A stretch of 64,000 bases of DNA from Pengzhenrongella frigida (GTDB lineage: Bacteria; Actinomycetota; Actinomycetes; Actinomycetales; Cellulomonadaceae). Made by a program: the position numbers and the translations under genes. Numbering within the stretch: position 1 is the first letter of the stretch; every line of letters starts with the position of its first letter. The notes under the pieces are model-generated. The model was not told the origin of the DNA. It did no database searches and saw nothing but the letters and a program-made list of their open reading frames with translations. Where the stretch lies: the NCBI RefSeq assembly GCF_004168625.1, contig NZ_SDWW01000005.1, positions 1 to 64,000 of the forward strand, read 5' to 3'. Positions 57,351-64,000 of the stretch are shown piece after piece.

Positions 57351-58100
57351 GTGCTCGCCATCGCTGCTCTTGTCCCCGACACCGCCCTGCTCGTCCCGGG
57401 GGCCGCCGGGCGCGCGTCCGTGCTCCCCGAGGTCCGCCGCGCCGCCGTCGACGCGGCGGGGGAGCTGGTCAGGGCTCGCCCGGACCGCGTGGTGGTGGTG
57501 TCGCCGGGTCCCGCGGACCGTCGCCTCGCTGCCCCCCTTCGCCCGAGCCTGGCCGCCGCCGGGATCGACGACGCGACCCTCGGCTGGTCGATACCCGACG
57601 CGGGCGCGGGTGCGGGCGAGATCGTCGTGCCGGCCATCGGCGCCGGGGTCGCGCTGCTGCTGCTGGCGCACGCCGGGTGGACCGGGCCGGTGACCGTGGC
57701 GGAGGTCGCGTCGTCGAGCACCGACCCGACGCGGGCCGCGGCCCTGCGCGCGCTCGGCGCGGAGCTCGTCGCCGGCCCGGACCGCACCGCACTGCTGGTG
57801 GCCGGCTCACTGGGCGCCCGACATGGGCCGCACGCCCCCGCCGCCGAGGACGATCGTGCCGCGCCGTTCGACACCGCGACGCTCGCGGACCTCGCGCTCG
57901 GGGACCCGCTCGCGCGCCAGCGGCTGGCGCAGATCCCGGCCGAGCTCGCGGCCGAGCTCCTGGTGTCGGGGTGGGCGCCCCTGCAGGTGCTGGTCGGCGC
58001 CGCCGGGGACGCGGCGCCGTACGCGGCCGAGGTGCGCCACGCCTCCGCCCCGCTGGGGGTCACCTACGCCGTGGCCGTGTGGCGGGGGGTGCAGCCGTGA
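57351..58100 (+). CDS. class III extradiol dioxygenase-like protein
   Basis: A 249-residue protein resembling the LigB-type family found between miaB and miaA in actinobacteria (for example Rv2728c). The N-terminal strand has [13 protein letters not shown] where catalytic relatives have a Pro-His-Pro-Pro motif with a metal ligand, so metal binding may be lost. [13 protein letters not shown] segment near 155 could supply His residues. No substrate is known. Its stop overlaps the miaA start (GTGA), so it is co-translated with miaA. Confidence 0.75.
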   Translation: MLAIAALVPDTALLVPGAAGRASVLPEVRRAAVDAAGELVRARPDRVVVVSPGPADRRLAAPLRPSLAAAGIDDATLGWSIPDAGAGAGEIVVPAIGAGVALLLLAHAGWTGPVTVAEVASSSTDPTRAAALRALGAELVAGPDRTALLVAGSLGARHGPHAPAAEDDRAAPFDTATLADLALGDPLARQRLAQIPAELAAELLVSGWAPLQVLVGAAGDAAPYAAEVRHASAPLGVTYAVAVWRGVQP

Positions 58101-59065
58101 CCGCCGTCGCGGGCACGCTCGCGGTCGCCGTCGTCGGCCCGACGGCGACCGGGAAGTCCGACCTCGGTCTGGCGCTGGCCGAGCGCCTCGGCGGCGAGAT
58201 CGTCAACGCCGACGCGATGCAGCTGTACCGCGGGATGGACATCGGCACCGCGAAGCTCACCGAGGCCGAGCGCCGCGGCGTGGCCCATCACCAGCTCGAC
58301 GTGCTCGACGTCGGCGAAGACGCCTCGGTCGCGCGCTACCAGCTCGAGGCCCGGCGCGACCTGGCCGAGATCGCTGCCCGGGGGGCCCGGGGCGTCGTCG
58401 TCGGCGGATCGGGGCTGTACGTCCGCGCGCTGCTGGACAAGCTCGAGTTCCCGGGGACCGACGCCGCGATCCGGGCCCGGTTGGAGGAGCGGGCCGAGCA
58501 GCACGGCCCGCGTCTGCTGCACGACGAGCTCGCGCGCCTGGACCCGGCCGCCGCGATCGCCATCGGGCCGGCGAACACGCGCCGGATCGTGCGCGCGCTC
58601 GAGGTCATCGAGATCACCGGGCAGCCCTACACCGCCAACCTCCCCGAGCAGGTCTATGTCGTCCCGGCCGTGCAGATCGGTCTCGACTGCGATCGGGCGG
58701 TGCTGGACGAACGGGTCGAGCGCCGGGTGGAGCGCATGTGGGAGAAGGGGCTGGTCGAGGAGGTGCTCGGCCTGCTGCTGCACGGGATGGGGCGGACCGC
58801 GGCCCGCGCCGTGGGGTACGCCGAGGTGATCGCGATGATCCGCGGGGAGGGGGACGAGGCAGCCGCTCGCGCGGCCGTCGTGGCCAACACGCGGCGGCTC
58901 GCGCGCAAGCAGATGACCTGGTTCGGCCGGGACCCGCGCGTGCACTGGCTCGACTCGCGCGACCCGGACCTGGTCGAGCGCGCCCTCGAGGTCGTCGCGG
59001 CTGCCGACCAGGGGTCGAGCGGGGACGAAGCTGCCGGTGGAGCGCGCCGTACGCTGGGCGCATGA
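58097..59065 (+). CDS. miaA: tRNA dimethylallyltransferase
   Basis: MiaA transfers a dimethylallyl group to A37 of tRNAs reading UNN codons, the substrate of MiaB. The 322 residues start with P-loop [10 protein letters not shown] (14-23), then [25 protein letters not shown] and [14 protein letters not shown]. The GTG at 58097 overlaps the previous stop; the end overlaps dapF by four bases (ATGA). Confidence 0.97.
   Translation: MTAVAGTLAVAVVGPTATGKSDLGLALAERLGGEIVNADAMQLYRGMDIGTAKLTEAERRGVAHHQLDVLDVGEDASVARYQLEARRDLAEIAARGARGVVVGGSGLYVRALLDKLEFPGTDAAIRARLEERAEQHGPRLLHDELARLDPAAAIAIGPANTRRIVRALEVIEITGQPYTANLPEQVYVVPAVQIGLDCDRAVLDERVERRVERMWEKGLVEEVLGLLLHGMGRTAARAVGYAEVIAMIRGEGDEAAARAAVVANTRRLARKQMTWFGRDPRVHWLDSRDPDLVERALEVVAAADQGSSGDEAAGGARRTLGA
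59050..59055 (+). promoter_or_regulatory. internal -10 box for dapF
   Basis: TACGCT inside the last codons of miaA ends 6 bases before the dapF ATG, so dapF may also be transcribed alone as a leaderless mRNA. Confidence 0.45.
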
Positions 59066-60027
59066 CCAGCCCCGCGACCCTGACGAACGGGCTCCGTTTC
59101 ACCAAGGGGCACGGCACCGAGAACGACTTCGTGCTGCTCGACGACCGGGCCGGGCTGCTCGACCTGACCCCCGCGCTCGTGCGTGCGCTCGCGGACCGGC
59201 GGGCCGGCGTCGGCGGTGACGGCGTCATCCGCGTCGCCCCGACCGCGTCCCTGCCGGAAGGGGCCGCGATCCTCGCGGTCGACCCGAGCGCGGTCTGGTT
59301 CATGGACTACCGCAACGCCGACGGTTCGGTCGCCGAGATGTGCGGCAACGGGGTGCGCGTGTTCGCGGCCTACCTCGAGCGGCTCGGGCTCGCCGTCGTC
59401 CCCGAGGGGCAGCTCGGCTCCGGCGCCACCCTCGCGGTCGGCACCCGCGCCGGCGTGCGCCGTGTGCGGCGCGAGCCGAACGGCTGGTACGCCGTCGACA
59501 TGGGGCCCTGGCACCTGTCCGGCGGCGCGGAGGCGGCGCTGGCCGGCACCGATGTCGCGGTCGCGGTCGCGGGCCTCGACTCGGTGCGCCCCGCGCTGCG
59601 GGTCGACGTGGGCAACCCGCACGTCGTGCTCGCCCTGGCCGATGCCGGTGAGCTGGAGGGGGCCGATCTCACCCGGGCGCCCGAGGTCCGCCCGGTGCCC
59701 GACGGCGGAACCAACGTCGAGCTGGTCGTGCCGCTCGGCGAGGAGCTGGCCGACGACGGCGCGGTGGTCGGCCGGGTGCGGATGCGCGTCCACGAGCGGG
59801 GGGTGGGGGAGACCCGGTCGTGCGGCACTGGGGCCTGCGCGGCCGCGCTCGCGGTCCGGACCTGGGCCGGCGACGGCGCGCCCGACGTCTGGCTGGTCGA
59901 GGTCCCGGGCGGAACTGTCCGGGTGCGCCTGCTGGCCTCCGGTCACGTCGAGCTGGCGGGTCCGGCCGCTCTGGTCGCCGACGGCGAGATCGACCTCGAC
60001 GCCCTCACAGTCGGCGCGTGCTCCTGA
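59062..60027 (+). CDS. dapF: diaminopimelate epimerase
   Basis: DapF interconverts LL- and meso-diaminopimelate for lysine and peptidoglycan synthesis. The 321 residues contain both catalytic Cys: Cys94 in [13 protein letters not shown] and Cys254 in [11 protein letters not shown], with [14 protein letters not shown] at the N-terminus. The start overlaps miaA, and the last 10 bases overlap a thioredoxin-like gene. The catalytic Cys pair of DapF from Corynebacterium glutamicum is known to be redox-sensitive. Confidence 0.96.
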   Translation: MTSPATLTNGLRFTKGHGTENDFVLLDDRAGLLDLTPALVRALADRRAGVGGDGVIRVAPTASLPEGAAILAVDPSAVWFMDYRNADGSVAEMCGNGVRVFAAYLERLGLAVVPEGQLGSGATLAVGTRAGVRRVRREPNGWYAVDMGPWHLSGGAEAALAGTDVAVAVAGLDSVRPALRVDVGNPHVVLALADAGELEGADLTRAPEVRPVPDGGTNVELVVPLGEELADDGAVVGRVRMRVHERGVGETRSCGTGACAAALAVRTWAGDGAPDVWLVEVPGGTVRVRLLASGHVELAGPAALVADGEIDLDALTVGACS

Positions 60028-60332
60028 CGCCGGCCGACCTCGACGTGCCGCTCGGGGCGCGAGCGACAGTGATCCAGTTCGCGAGCACGTTCTGTGCGCC
60101 GTGCCGTGCCACCCGACGGATCCTCGACCGGGTGGTCCAGACCACGACGGGGGTCGTCCACGTGGAGCTCGACATCGCGGACCACCATGCGCTCGGCGAG
60201 CGGCTCGGGATCGTGCACACCCCGACGGTGCTGATCTTGGACGCGGACGGGGTGGAACGTGCCCGCGCGACCGGCGCCCCGACGCTCGCGCAGGCGCGGG
60301 CGGCGATCGACGCGGTGGCCCGGCGGACCTAG
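60018..60332 (+). CDS. small thioredoxin-like protein
   Basis: A 104-residue thioredoxin-fold protein with active-site motif FCAPC (Cys26 and Cys29), the second strand VVHVELDIADHHALGERLGI, and the cis-Pro motif HTPTVLILDADG. It has no signal peptide, so it acts in the cytoplasm. GTG 60018 overlaps dapF by 10 bases, implying coupled translation. The active site has Ala in place of the usual Gly of WCGPC and Phe in place of Trp. It may reduce DapF or general protein disulfides; the partner is inferred only from position. Confidence 0.85.
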   Translation: MLLTPADLDVPLGARATVIQFASTFCAPCRATRRILDRVVQTTTGVVHVELDIADHHALGERLGIVHTPTVLILDADGVERARATGAPTLAQARAAIDAVARRT

Positions 60333-60333
60333 G

Positions 60334-60957
60334 TCAGGCGCTGCTCGCCTCGACCCGCAGCACGCGGAATCCCTTGACGCTGGCCGACCTGGTCACGGTC
60401 GCCGCCGCACCGAGCTGGTCGGCGAGCCACGCCTGCAGCGAGTCGGCACCGAGGTTGCGCTGCACGACGAGGTGCGCGCTCATGCCCGGGACCAGCCGCG
60501 GGAGCCAGTGCAGGAGCATCGCGTGCAGCGCCTCCTTGCCCACCCGGATGGGCGGGTTGGACCAGATCGCGGCCAGCATGACGTCGTCGGGCACCTCGTC
60601 GGGCGTGACCGCGGTGATGTTGTCGAGCCCGAGGCGCTCGGCGTTGCGACGGACCAGGTCGAGGGCGCGTTCGTTGACGTCGACGGCCCACACGCGAGCG
60701 TGCGGTGAGCGCAGCGCGAGGGTCAGTGCGATCGGACCCCAGCCGCACCCGAGGTCGAGCAGGTCGCCGCTCGGGGGCGGCGCCGGCACGGAGGCCAGGA
60801 GAGCACGGGTGCCCTGGTCGAGCCGGAACGAGGAGAACACGCCGCCCGCGGTCTCGACGGTGACCTCGCGCTCGGCGAGCCACACGGTGATCTCGCGCCG
60901 TTCGGCCGGGGACGCCGGCTGGGCGGTGAAGTAGTGGTCCCCGGCAGCCTCGTCCAT
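60334..60957 (-). CDS. RsmC-like class I SAM methyltransferase
   Basis: A 207-residue methyltransferase with motif I LDLGCGWGP (about 67-75), the acidic VWAVDVNERALDL loop and the RsmC/RlmG-type motif SNPPIRVGKEAL (about 133-144). That SNPP motif marks N2-guanine (or N6-adenine) methyltransferases; RsmC modifies G1207 of 16S rRNA. It equals the C-terminal catalytic domain only, as in many Gram-positives. A TAGGGT box 7 bases before the ATG at 60957 supports the start. It ends one base from the convergent thioredoxin-like gene. Confidence 0.88.
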   Translation of the reverse strand: MDEAAGDHYFTAQPASPAERREITVWLAEREVTVETAGGVFSSFRLDQGTRALLASVPAPPPSGDLLDLGCGWGPIALTLALRSPHARVWAVDVNERALDLVRRNAERLGLDNITAVTPDEVPDDVMLAAIWSNPPIRVGKEALHAMLLHWLPRLVPGMSAHLVVQRNLGADSLQAWLADQLGAAATVTRSASVKGFRVLRVEASSA

Positions 60958-60964
60958 GGGCGGA

Positions 60965-60970
60965 ACCCTA
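60965..60970 (-). promoter_or_regulatory. -10 box of the RsmC-like gene
   Basis: TAGGGT on the minus strand ends 7 bases before the ATG at 60957. Confidence 0.5.
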
Positions 60971-61055
60971 CGCGGGTCACGCCCGTAGAGAATCGGCTCG
61001 TCGATCCGCGCCTCGGCATGACACGCTGGGCGGCAGGCTAAGAAAGAGGTAGCAC

Positions 61056-62576
61056 GTGACCCACCCCGAGACCGGTCCCACGCCCGACGCTGCGCTTCCC
61101 CCGACCCGTGCCCCGCAGGACGTCGCGGGCGACGTGGTCGCCCGGGTCCTCGCCCGGGCCGGCACGGCGCTCGACGCCGGGGGCACGGTGCACTCGTCCT
61201 ACGACGGCCAGCAGTTCGACCTCGAGGCGCGCACGTCGCTGCGTCGGGTCGGTGGCCTGTCGACCGAGCTCGAGGACGTCACCGAGGTCGAGTACCGCCA
61301 GCTGCGGCTCGAGAAGGTCGTGCTGGTCGGCATCTGGGGCCAGGGCACCGTGCGTGACGCGGAGGTCTCCCTCGCCGAGCTCGCGGCGCTCGCCGAGACC
61401 GCCGGCTCGGAGGTGCTCGACGGGATGCTGCAGCGTCGGGCCAACCCTGACCCGGGGACCTACCTCGGCAAGGGCAAGGCCGACGAGCTCGCGGGCATCG
61501 TGGCCGCGACCGGCGCCGACACCGTGATCGTCGACGGCGAGCTCGCACCCTCCCAGCGCCGCTCGCTCGAGGACATCGTCAAGGTCAAGGTCGTCGACCG
61601 CACCGCCCTGATCCTGGACATCTTCGCCCAGCACGCCAAGTCGCGGGAGGGCAAGGCGCAGGTCGAGCTCGCCCAGCTCGAGTACCTCCTGCCGCGCCTG
61701 CGTGGCTGGGGTGAGTCGATGTCCCGGCAGGCGGGTGGTCGGGTCGCCGCCGGTGCCGGGATCGGCTCGCGCGGACCCGGTGAGACGAAGATGGAGATCG
61801 ACCGGCGCCGCATCCGCACCCGGATGGCCAAGCTGCGACGCGAGATCGCCGCGATGGAGCCCGGCCGAGCGACGAAGCGGTCGTCCCGGAAGCGCAACGC
61901 CATCCCCTCCGTGGCCATCATCGGGTACACCAACGCGGGCAAGTCCTCGCTGCTCAACCGCCTCACCGGCGCCGGGGTCCTGGTGGAGAACGCGCTGTTC
62001 GCCACGCTCGACCCGACCGTACGCCGCGCGGAGACCGCCGACGGGCGGGTGTACACGCTGACCGACACCGTCGGCTTCGTCCGCTCGCTGCCGCACCAGC
62101 TGGTCGAGGCGTTCCGGTCCACGCTCGAGGAGGTGGCGGACGCCGACCTCGTGCTGCACATCGTCGACGCCTCGCACCCCGACCCGGAGGGTCAGATCTC
62201 GGCGGTCCGGCACGTCCTGGCCGACATCCCGGGGGCGTTCGACGTCCCCGAGGTCATCATCCTCAACAAGGCCGACATCGCCGAGGCCGACGTCATCGCC
62301 CGCCTGCGCTCGCAGGAGGTGCACTCGATCGTCGTGTCCGCGCACACGGGGCAGGGCATCGACGAGCTGCTGGCGCTGATCGCCGACCAGCTGCCGCGCC
62401 CCGGGGTGGAGGTCGACCTCGTCATCCCGTACGACCGCGGCGATCTGGTGAGCCGGGTGCACCGTGAGGGCAACATCCAGGCCGAGGAGCACACGGGGGC
62501 GGGCACGGCGCTGCGGGCCCGGGTCGACGAGGCGCTCGCGCGCGAGCTCACCGAGGCTGCCGTCCCGACGGTCTGA
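61056..62576 (+). CDS. hflX: ribosome-rescue/splitting GTPase HflX
   Basis: HflX splits stalled 70S ribosomes under stress. The 506 residues include the N-terminal HflX domain with GKGKADELAG and the region SMSRQAGGRVAAGAGIGSRGPGETKMEIDRR, the G domain with G1 GYTNAGKSS (Lys296), DTVGFVRSLP and NKADI, and a C-terminal domain. The GTG start follows AGAGG by 6 bases. An N-terminal extension of about 60 residues is typical of actinobacterial members. hflX is a ClgR target in Corynebacterium; no clear ClgR box is seen here. Confidence 0.96.
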   Translation: MTHPETGPTPDAALPPTRAPQDVAGDVVARVLARAGTALDAGGTVHSSYDGQQFDLEARTSLRRVGGLSTELEDVTEVEYRQLRLEKVVLVGIWGQGTVRDAEVSLAELAALAETAGSEVLDGMLQRRANPDPGTYLGKGKADELAGIVAATGADTVIVDGELAPSQRRSLEDIVKVKVVDRTALILDIFAQHAKSREGKAQVELAQLEYLLPRLRGWGESMSRQAGGRVAAGAGIGSRGPGETKMEIDRRRIRTRMAKLRREIAAMEPGRATKRSSRKRNAIPSVAIIGYTNAGKSSLLNRLTGAGVLVENALFATLDPTVRRAETADGRVYTLTDTVGFVRSLPHQLVEAFRSTLEEVADADLVLHIVDASHPDPEGQISAVRHVLADIPGAFDVPEVIILNKADIAEADVIARLRSQEVHSIVVSAHTGQGIDELLALIADQLPRPGVEVDLVIPYDRGDLVSRVHREGNIQAEEHTGAGTALRARVDEALARELTEAAVPTV

Positions 62577-62642
62577 GGCCGCGGGGACGCGCCTGTCCAC
62601 ACCCCGGGTCCGGCAGCGGCGGGACCCGCCGGTCGCCCGCAC

Positions 62643-62648
62643 TAGGCT
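62643..62648 (+). promoter_or_regulatory. -10 box of dinG
   Basis: TAGGCT ends 6 bases before the GTG at 62655, which sets the dinG start. Confidence 0.5.
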
Positions 62649-62654
62649 GACGCG

Positions 62655-64000
62655 GTGCCAGAACCGATCCCGCCAGCTGCGACCGGGGCACCGATCGACG
62701 AGCTGCTCGACCTGGCCGTGGCCGGCCTGGGGGGCAAGCGCCGCGAGGGCCAGCACGCGATGGCCCGGGCCGTCGCCGTGGCGATCGACGCCGGGGAGCA
62801 CCTGCTCGTCCAGGCCGGCACGGGCACCGGCAAGTCGCTCGGCTACCTCGTCCCGGCCGTGCACCACGCCGTCAGCGAGGACGAGCGGGTGATCGTGTCC
62901 ACCGCGACGCTCGCGCTCCAGCGCCAGATCATCACGCACGACCTGCCGCTGGTGGTGACCGCGGTCGGACCGCGGCTGCCGCGGCTCCCGCGGGTGGCGG
63001 TCCTCAAGGGCTGGCACAACTACCTGTGCCTGCAGAAGGTCGCCGGCGGGTTCCCGGCGGACGAGCCCGGCACCCTGTTCGACCTGCCGGGAGACCACGC
63101 CGGGGCCGCCGAGCATCCCGCCCCGGACGACGACCCGGCTGCGGCGCCCGGCCGGTCCGGAGCCGCCGGGCGCGCGGCGAACCTCGGCGCGCAGGTCGTA
63201 CGGGCACGTGAGTGGGCGCAGGAGACCGAGTCGGGCGACCGGGACGACCTCGTCCCCGGCGTCAGCGACCGGGCCTGGCGGCTGGTGTCGGTGACGTCGA
63301 TGGAGTGCCTCGGGCCCAAGTGCCCGAAGATCACCGAGTGCTTCCCGAACCGCGCGCGCACGCTGGCCAAGGAGTCCGACATCGTGGTGACGAACCACGC
63401 GATGCTCGGGATCGCCGCGTCCGGGTCACCCGGGGTGCTGCCCGAGCACGAGGTGCTCGTGGTGGACGAGGCCCACGAGCTGACCGATCGGGTCACCGCC
63501 CAGGCGACCGCCGACCTGTCCGTCGCGACGATCGAGCATGCCGCCCGGTTGGCCCGCCGACACGGCGGTGTCGCCACGACCGACCTCGACGCCGCCAGCA
63601 TCGCGTTCGGCTCGGTGATCGCCGAGCTCCCCGAGGGGCGCTTCCGGGACGGCCTGCCCTCGGCCGCCGAAACGGCCGTGGCGGCCGTACGGGACGCGTC
63701 CCGCGGGCTCCTCAGCGCCCTCAAGCCGGTCGGCGCCCCGCCGCAGGCCGCGGCCGACGGCGGGCTGAAGATGGCGGCGTCGGCCATGACGACCCTGTTC
63801 GAGACGGCCGAGCGGATGGCGGCGGGGCCGCGGGCGGGCAGCGACGTGCTGTGGTGCTCGCGGGACGACGACGGCGGCTCCGGCCGGCGGGGGAGCGGAA
63901 TGTCCCGCCTGCATGCGGCCCCGCTCGCCGTCAACGGGCTGATCCGGACCCACCTGCTCGCGGGGCGCTCCGGCGTGCTGACCTCGGCGACGCTGGCGCT
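62655..64000 (+). CDS. dinG: DinG-type ATP-dependent DNA helicase, N-terminal part (runs off window edge)
   Basis: The first 448 residues of an XPD/DinG-family superfamily 2 helicase, open at the window end. Walker A AGTGTGKS (Lys60), an iron-sulfur cluster set with Cys125, Cys218, Cys223 and Cys229, and a DEAH box at 271-274 are present, then the start of motif III (SATLA) at the window edge. Such helicases unwind damaged or structured DNA. The insert around 135-200 is Gly/Ala/Asp-rich. GTG 62655 was chosen by the TAGGCT box 6 bases upstream; no SOS box is visible. Confidence 0.92.
   Translation, partial: MPEPIPPAATGAPIDELLDLAVAGLGGKRREGQHAMARAVAVAIDAGEHLLVQAGTGTGKSLGYLVPAVHHAVSEDERVIVSTATLALQRQIITHDLPLVVTAVGPRLPRLPRVAVLKGWHNYLCLQKVAGGFPADEPGTLFDLPGDHAGAAEHPAPDDDPAAAPGRSGAAGRAANLGAQVVRAREWAQETESGDRDDLVPGVSDRAWRLVSVTSMECLGPKCPKITECFPNRARTLAKESDIVVTNHAMLGIAASGSPGVLPEHEVLVVDEAHELTDRVTAQATADLSVATIEHAARLARRHGGVATTDLDAASIAFGSVIAELPEGRFRDGLPSAAETAVAAVRDASRGLLSALKPVGAPPQAAADGGLKMAASAMTTLFETAERMAAGPRAGSDVLWCSRDDDGGSGRRGSGMSRLHAAPLAVNGLIRTHLLAGRSGVLTSATLA

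Noticed and set aside
60326-60335. Palindrome GACCTAGGTC between the thioredoxin-like and RsmC-like genes
   Set aside because: Ten bases formed by two adjoining stop codons; too short for a terminator and with no loop.

Overview
The window is 64 kb of very GC-rich bacterial chromosome with no rRNA, tRNA, CRISPR array, insertion sequence or prophage that I can see. Gene content and order (rip1-ispG, proS, rimP-nusA-rnpM-infB-rbfA, truB-ribF, rpsO-pnp, dapB, dapA-rnj-ftsK-pgsA-cinA-clgR, nei-lhr, recA-recX, gluABCD, miaB-miaA-dapF, hflX, dinG) are those of an actinobacterium. RNase Y downstream of recX, the rny/gluDCBA/miaB order and an Ala/Pro/Gly-rich IF-2 suggest Micrococcales, perhaps near Cellulomonadaceae. 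That placement is inference.

Layout. 1-3909 (minus): a truncated secreted protein, a DUF6318-type lipoprotein and two class III aminotransferases including GabT. 4103-10394: intramembrane protease Rip1, IspG, an acetyltransferase, an Fpg/Nei glycosylase (minus) and prolyl-tRNA synthetase. 10403-24218: a DUF4439-type lipoprotein (minus), then the translation and RNA cluster rimP to pnp, interrupted after rbfA by an MFS exporter/TetR pair. 24220-32438: M16 peptidase, dapB, a small membrane protein, then minus-strand GNAT, AzlCD and succinate-semialdehyde dehydrogenase, then thyA, dfrA and dapA. 32456-38596: RNase J, FtsK, PgsA, CinA/PncC and ClgR. 38629-44421 (minus): nei and lhr. 44481-51037: DUF3046, a membrane phosphodiesterase-like protein, an MBL-fold hydrolase, recA, recX and rny. 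51065-54369 (minus): glutamate ABC transporter. 54468-64000: miaB, two YbjN proteins (minus), an extradiol-dioxygenase-like protein, miaA, dapF, a thioredoxin-like protein, an RsmC-like methyltransferase (minus), hflX and the start of dinG.

How the genes work together. Three lysine-pathway enzymes (dapB, dapA, dapF), two folate/thymidylate genes and two tRNA-A37 modification genes sit among DNA repair genes (two Fpg/Nei glycosylases, Lhr, RecA/RecX, DinG) and RNA turnover genes (PNPase, RNase J, RNase Y). About twenty genes have a TAnnnT-like -10 box ending 6-8 bases before the start codon, which implies leaderless mRNAs; this pattern helped fix several starts. A LexA/SOS box precedes recA.

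No gap between genes exceeds 300 bases. The largest are 47694-47916 (SOS box and recA leader), 21797-22001 (rpsO terminator and pnp leader), 3910-4102 (gabT -10 box, otherwise nothing clear), 38076-38248 (clgR regulatory region) and 13485-13652 (infB leader with mini-ORFs). I found no clearly new defence or metabolic system. The most interesting points are the phosphodiesterase/MBL pair before recA, the thioredoxin-like gene overlapping dapF, the chain of mini-ORFs before infB and the TetR/MFS insertion in the translation cluster.
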